Shown: piece by piece, positions 6,084-7,487 of the stretch
Numbering within the stretch: position 1 is the first letter of the stretch
How the letters are laid out: each line of letters begins with the position of its first letter
Assembly (NCBI GenBank): GCA_945224895.1
Contig: CALYNW010000042.1
Span: 1 to 7,487 of the forward strand
Direction of reading: 5' to 3'
DNA: 7,487 bases
From: an uncultured Clostridia bacterium
GTDB taxonomy: Bacteria; Bacillota; Clostridia; Oscillospirales; Acutalibacteraceae
Translations under genes and position numbers: made by a program
The notes under the pieces: generated by a model
The model's database searches: none
The model's input: the letters and a program-made list of their open reading frames with translations, nothing else
What the model was told of the DNA's origin: nothing

Positions 6084-6725
6084 TCAGTTTACCTCCCCAT
6101 TTATTTTATCTGCAAGGACATAATAGAATTTGCCTGAATTTTCGGAAAAATCAGAGAAAGACGAATAAACTACCAAATCACTTTTTGTACTGCCAAGGTC
6201 TGCTTCACTGCTTTCAAAAAAAGCGTCTTTAACCTTATACGTTATTTCACTATCGGCAGTCGTAACTGTGATTATATCGCCTTTTTCGATATATTTAAGT
6301 GAACCGAAGCAGGTTTCGTCATAGCCTGCAACAACGGCTGTTCCTGTTTCCGTGAAGAAGCTGTTATCGCTTGATAAGCCTGCTCCGTATCTTGCCGAAA
6401 CACGGTTAAGACCTAAGTATACAGAAGTATTAAGTCCTTTACCTTCGCAGGTTATATTTGCAACAAAATCGCCGAATTGTGCATTTTCCTTACTGTAAGG
6501 AATCATATCGGAATTCCTGTCAATGGTAATGTCGCCAACCTTCATATCTGCCTCAGATTCTATCTTGTGAACATAGGCAGTAACAGGCTTTATTGTACCG
6601 AAAATTACGCCTACGATAACAGCAAGTAAAATTGCAAGAAATACAATATTTGTCAGCACATAGTCCTTTACAATATTTTTCGGCTTATTACTGTGCTTCT
6701 TTCTTTTTTCATTTTTCTCACTCAT
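6084..6725 (-). CDS. Sortase-fold membrane protein apparently lacking the catalytic residues
   Basis: A 213-residue protein with a basic N-terminus (NEKRKKHSNKPK), one membrane helix (about 22-43), and an extracytoplasmic domain of about 155 residues resembling sortases. Matching elements are GLNRVSARYGAG (105-116), TAVVAGYDETCFGSLKYIEKGD (129-150; in active sortases this reads roughly GNVVLAGHxxTxFxxLxxLKKGD), ITVTTAD, YKVKDA and a C-terminal strand pair. The catalytic His of the GH motif is Tyr135. The Cys of the usual LxTC motif is Ser (VVYSSF, 185-190). The conserved Arg before the last strand appears to be Lys199. The only cysteines are Cys93 and Cys139, not at the catalytic place. It is therefore probably not a transpeptidase and may be structural or substrate-binding. 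The ATG at 6725 is preferred because GAGGA lies seven bases upstream; a GTG at 6761 would overlap ilvD and add 12 residues without a comparable site. It lies 16 bases after ilvD and is coupled to the four-TM gene. Confidence 0.8.
   Translation of the reverse strand: MSEKNEKRKKHSNKPKNIVKDYVLTNIVFLAILLAVIVGVIFGTIKPVTAYVHKIESEADMKVGDITIDRNSDMIPYSKENAQFGDFVANITCEGKGLNTSVYLGLNRVSARYGAGLSSDNSFFTETGTAVVAGYDETCFGSLKYIEKGDIITVTTADSEITYKVKDAFFESSEADLGSTKSDLVVYSSFSDFSENSGKFYYVLADKINGEVN
6092..6098 (-). promoter_or_regulatory. Ribosome binding site of the four-TM gene, inside the sortase-like gene
   Basis: GGGGAGG on the minus strand, nine bases before the ATG at 6082 and within the last codons of the upstream gene. 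With a one-base gap between stop and start, it indicates translational coupling and coordinated amounts of the two proteins. Confidence 0.75.
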
Positions 6726-6732
6726 ATGTTTT

Positions 6733-6737
6733 TCCTC
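6733..6737 (-). promoter_or_regulatory. Ribosome binding site deciding the sortase-like gene start
   Basis: GAGGA on the minus strand, seven bases before the ATG at 6725, in the 16-base gap after the ilvD stop. It favours this ATG over the GTG at 6761. Confidence 0.7.
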
Positions 6738-6741
6738 GGAC

Positions 6742-7487
6742 TCAGTCCTCAAAAACTGCACCCTTTGAACCGCTTGTTACGTGCTGAGCATATCTCTTAA
6801 GATATCCCGAAAGCTCCTGAACAGGAGGCTGCCATTTTGCTTTTCTTTCAGCAAGCACCTCGTCTGAAACATTAACTCTAAGAACTCTTGCGGGAATATC
6901 AATTTCGATTTCGTCGCCGTCCTCAACAAGAGCGATTGTACCGCCCATTGCAGCCTCGGGGCTTACGTGACCGATAGATGCACCTCTTGTAGCGCCTGAA
7001 AAACGACCGTCTGTAAGAAGTGCAACAGATGAACCGAGTCCCATACCGATAATGGCTGATGTGGGAGAAAGCATTTCTCTCATACCAGGTCCGCCCTTAG
7101 GTCCCTCGTAACGTATAACAACTACATCACCTGCAACAACCTTACCGCCTGTGATAGCCTCGATTGCTTCCTCCTCACTGTTATAGCACTTAGCAGGACC
7201 CTTGTGCTGCATCATTTCGGGAGCAACTGCACCCTTCTTAACAACAGCACCTTCCTCTGCAAGATTTCCTGTAAGAACAGCAATACCGCCGTCGGCTGAG
7301 AACGGATTTTCAAGGGTATGTATAATCTCTCCGTCAGCATCGGGAGCCTGTGCAATTCTGTCGGCAACCGTACCGTTTACCGTAAGTGCGTCTGTATTAA
7401 TCATACCGCCTCTTGCAAGCTCCTTCATAACTGCCTGAATACCGCCCACATCGTTAAGGTCTGTAATAAATACAGATGATGCAGGAT
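6742..7487 (-). CDS. ilvD: Dihydroxyacid dehydratase, C-terminal part (5'-partial, runs off the right edge)
   Basis: Catalyses dehydration of 2,3-dihydroxy-isovalerate and 2,3-dihydroxy-3-methylvalerate to the 2-keto acids of valine/leucine and isoleucine synthesis, using an Fe-S cluster. The window holds about 248 residues of a protein usually about 550-570 long. The reading frame stays open through the window edge ([18 protein letters not shown]), so the GTG at 7449 is an internal codon, not the start. Clear family blocks are [50 protein letters not shown] (6994-7011, with the Ser implicated in catalysis) and [16 protein letters not shown]. The cluster-ligating cysteines lie in the missing N-terminal part. 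The related sugar-acid dehydratases (Edd and similar) share this fold, but the C-terminal motifs here fit IlvD best. The sortase-like gene follows 16 bases downstream on the same strand. Confidence 0.93.
   Translation of the reverse strand, partial: PASSVFITDLNDVGGIQAVMKELARGGMINTDALTVNGTVADRIAQAPDADGEIIHTLENPFSADGGIAVLTGNLAEEGAVVKKGAVAPEMMQHKGPAKCYNSEEEAIEAITGGKVVAGDVVVIRYEGPKGGPGMREMLSPTSAIIGMGLGSSVALLTDGRFSGATRGASIGHVSPEAAMGGTIALVEDGDEIEIDIPARVLRVNVSDEVLAERKAKWQPPVQELSGYLKRYAQHVTSGSKGAVFED

Noticed and set aside
6726..6761. GTG start at 6761 for the sortase-like gene, adding 12 residues
   Set aside because: It overlaps the end of ilvD and has no clear ribosome binding site, whereas the ATG at 6725 has GAGGA seven bases upstream.
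7449..7487. Start of ilvD at 7449
   Set aside because: The frame stays open upstream with matching IlvD sequence ([13 protein letters not shown]), and half the protein would be missing, so the gene simply continues past the edge.

Overview
The window looks like a chromosomal segment of a low-to-moderate GC Gram-positive of the Clostridia, probably Ruminococcus-like. This rests on AT-rich intergenic DNA, strong AGGAGG-type ribosome binding sites, tight operons, and protein families typical of that group. It is not obviously a mobile or accessory region: no transposase, integrase, phage gene, tRNA, rRNA or CRISPR array was seen.

Layout: one plus-strand gene (3-1670) encodes a large membrane-anchored protein of a clostridial family of unknown function and may continue beyond the left edge. 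It converges on the minus-strand genes at a perfect 13-bp hairpin terminator (1690-1722). Everything else is on the minus strand, in two transcription units. The downstream unit (read from 4335 to 1760) encodes a ClC-type chloride/proton exchanger with a C-terminal TrkA-C domain, then a PHP-family metallohydrolase. It has its own candidate promoter at about 4370-4399. The upstream unit enters from the right edge with the 3' part of ilvD (dihydroxyacid dehydratase, branched-chain amino acid synthesis). It continues with a sortase-fold membrane protein that lacks the catalytic residues, a four-TM membrane protein of unknown function, and an ABC ATPase of the teichoic-acid/O-antigen export type. 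It ends at a terminator hairpin (4414-4442).

The most interesting part is the three-gene block 4446-6725. A sortase-like protein with no recognisable catalytic His, Cys or Arg, a membrane protein with one large extracytoplasmic domain and an FtsX/MacB-like 1+3 helix layout, and a polysaccharide-export-type ATPase with no classical six-TM permease beside it are packed with 1-14 nt gaps. The sequence is compatible with an uncharacterised cell-envelope complex, but this is inference from gene order, topology and motif loss. The ClC exchanger also carries substitutions at two anion-site positions (the Tyr445 and Phe357 equivalents of E. coli ClC).
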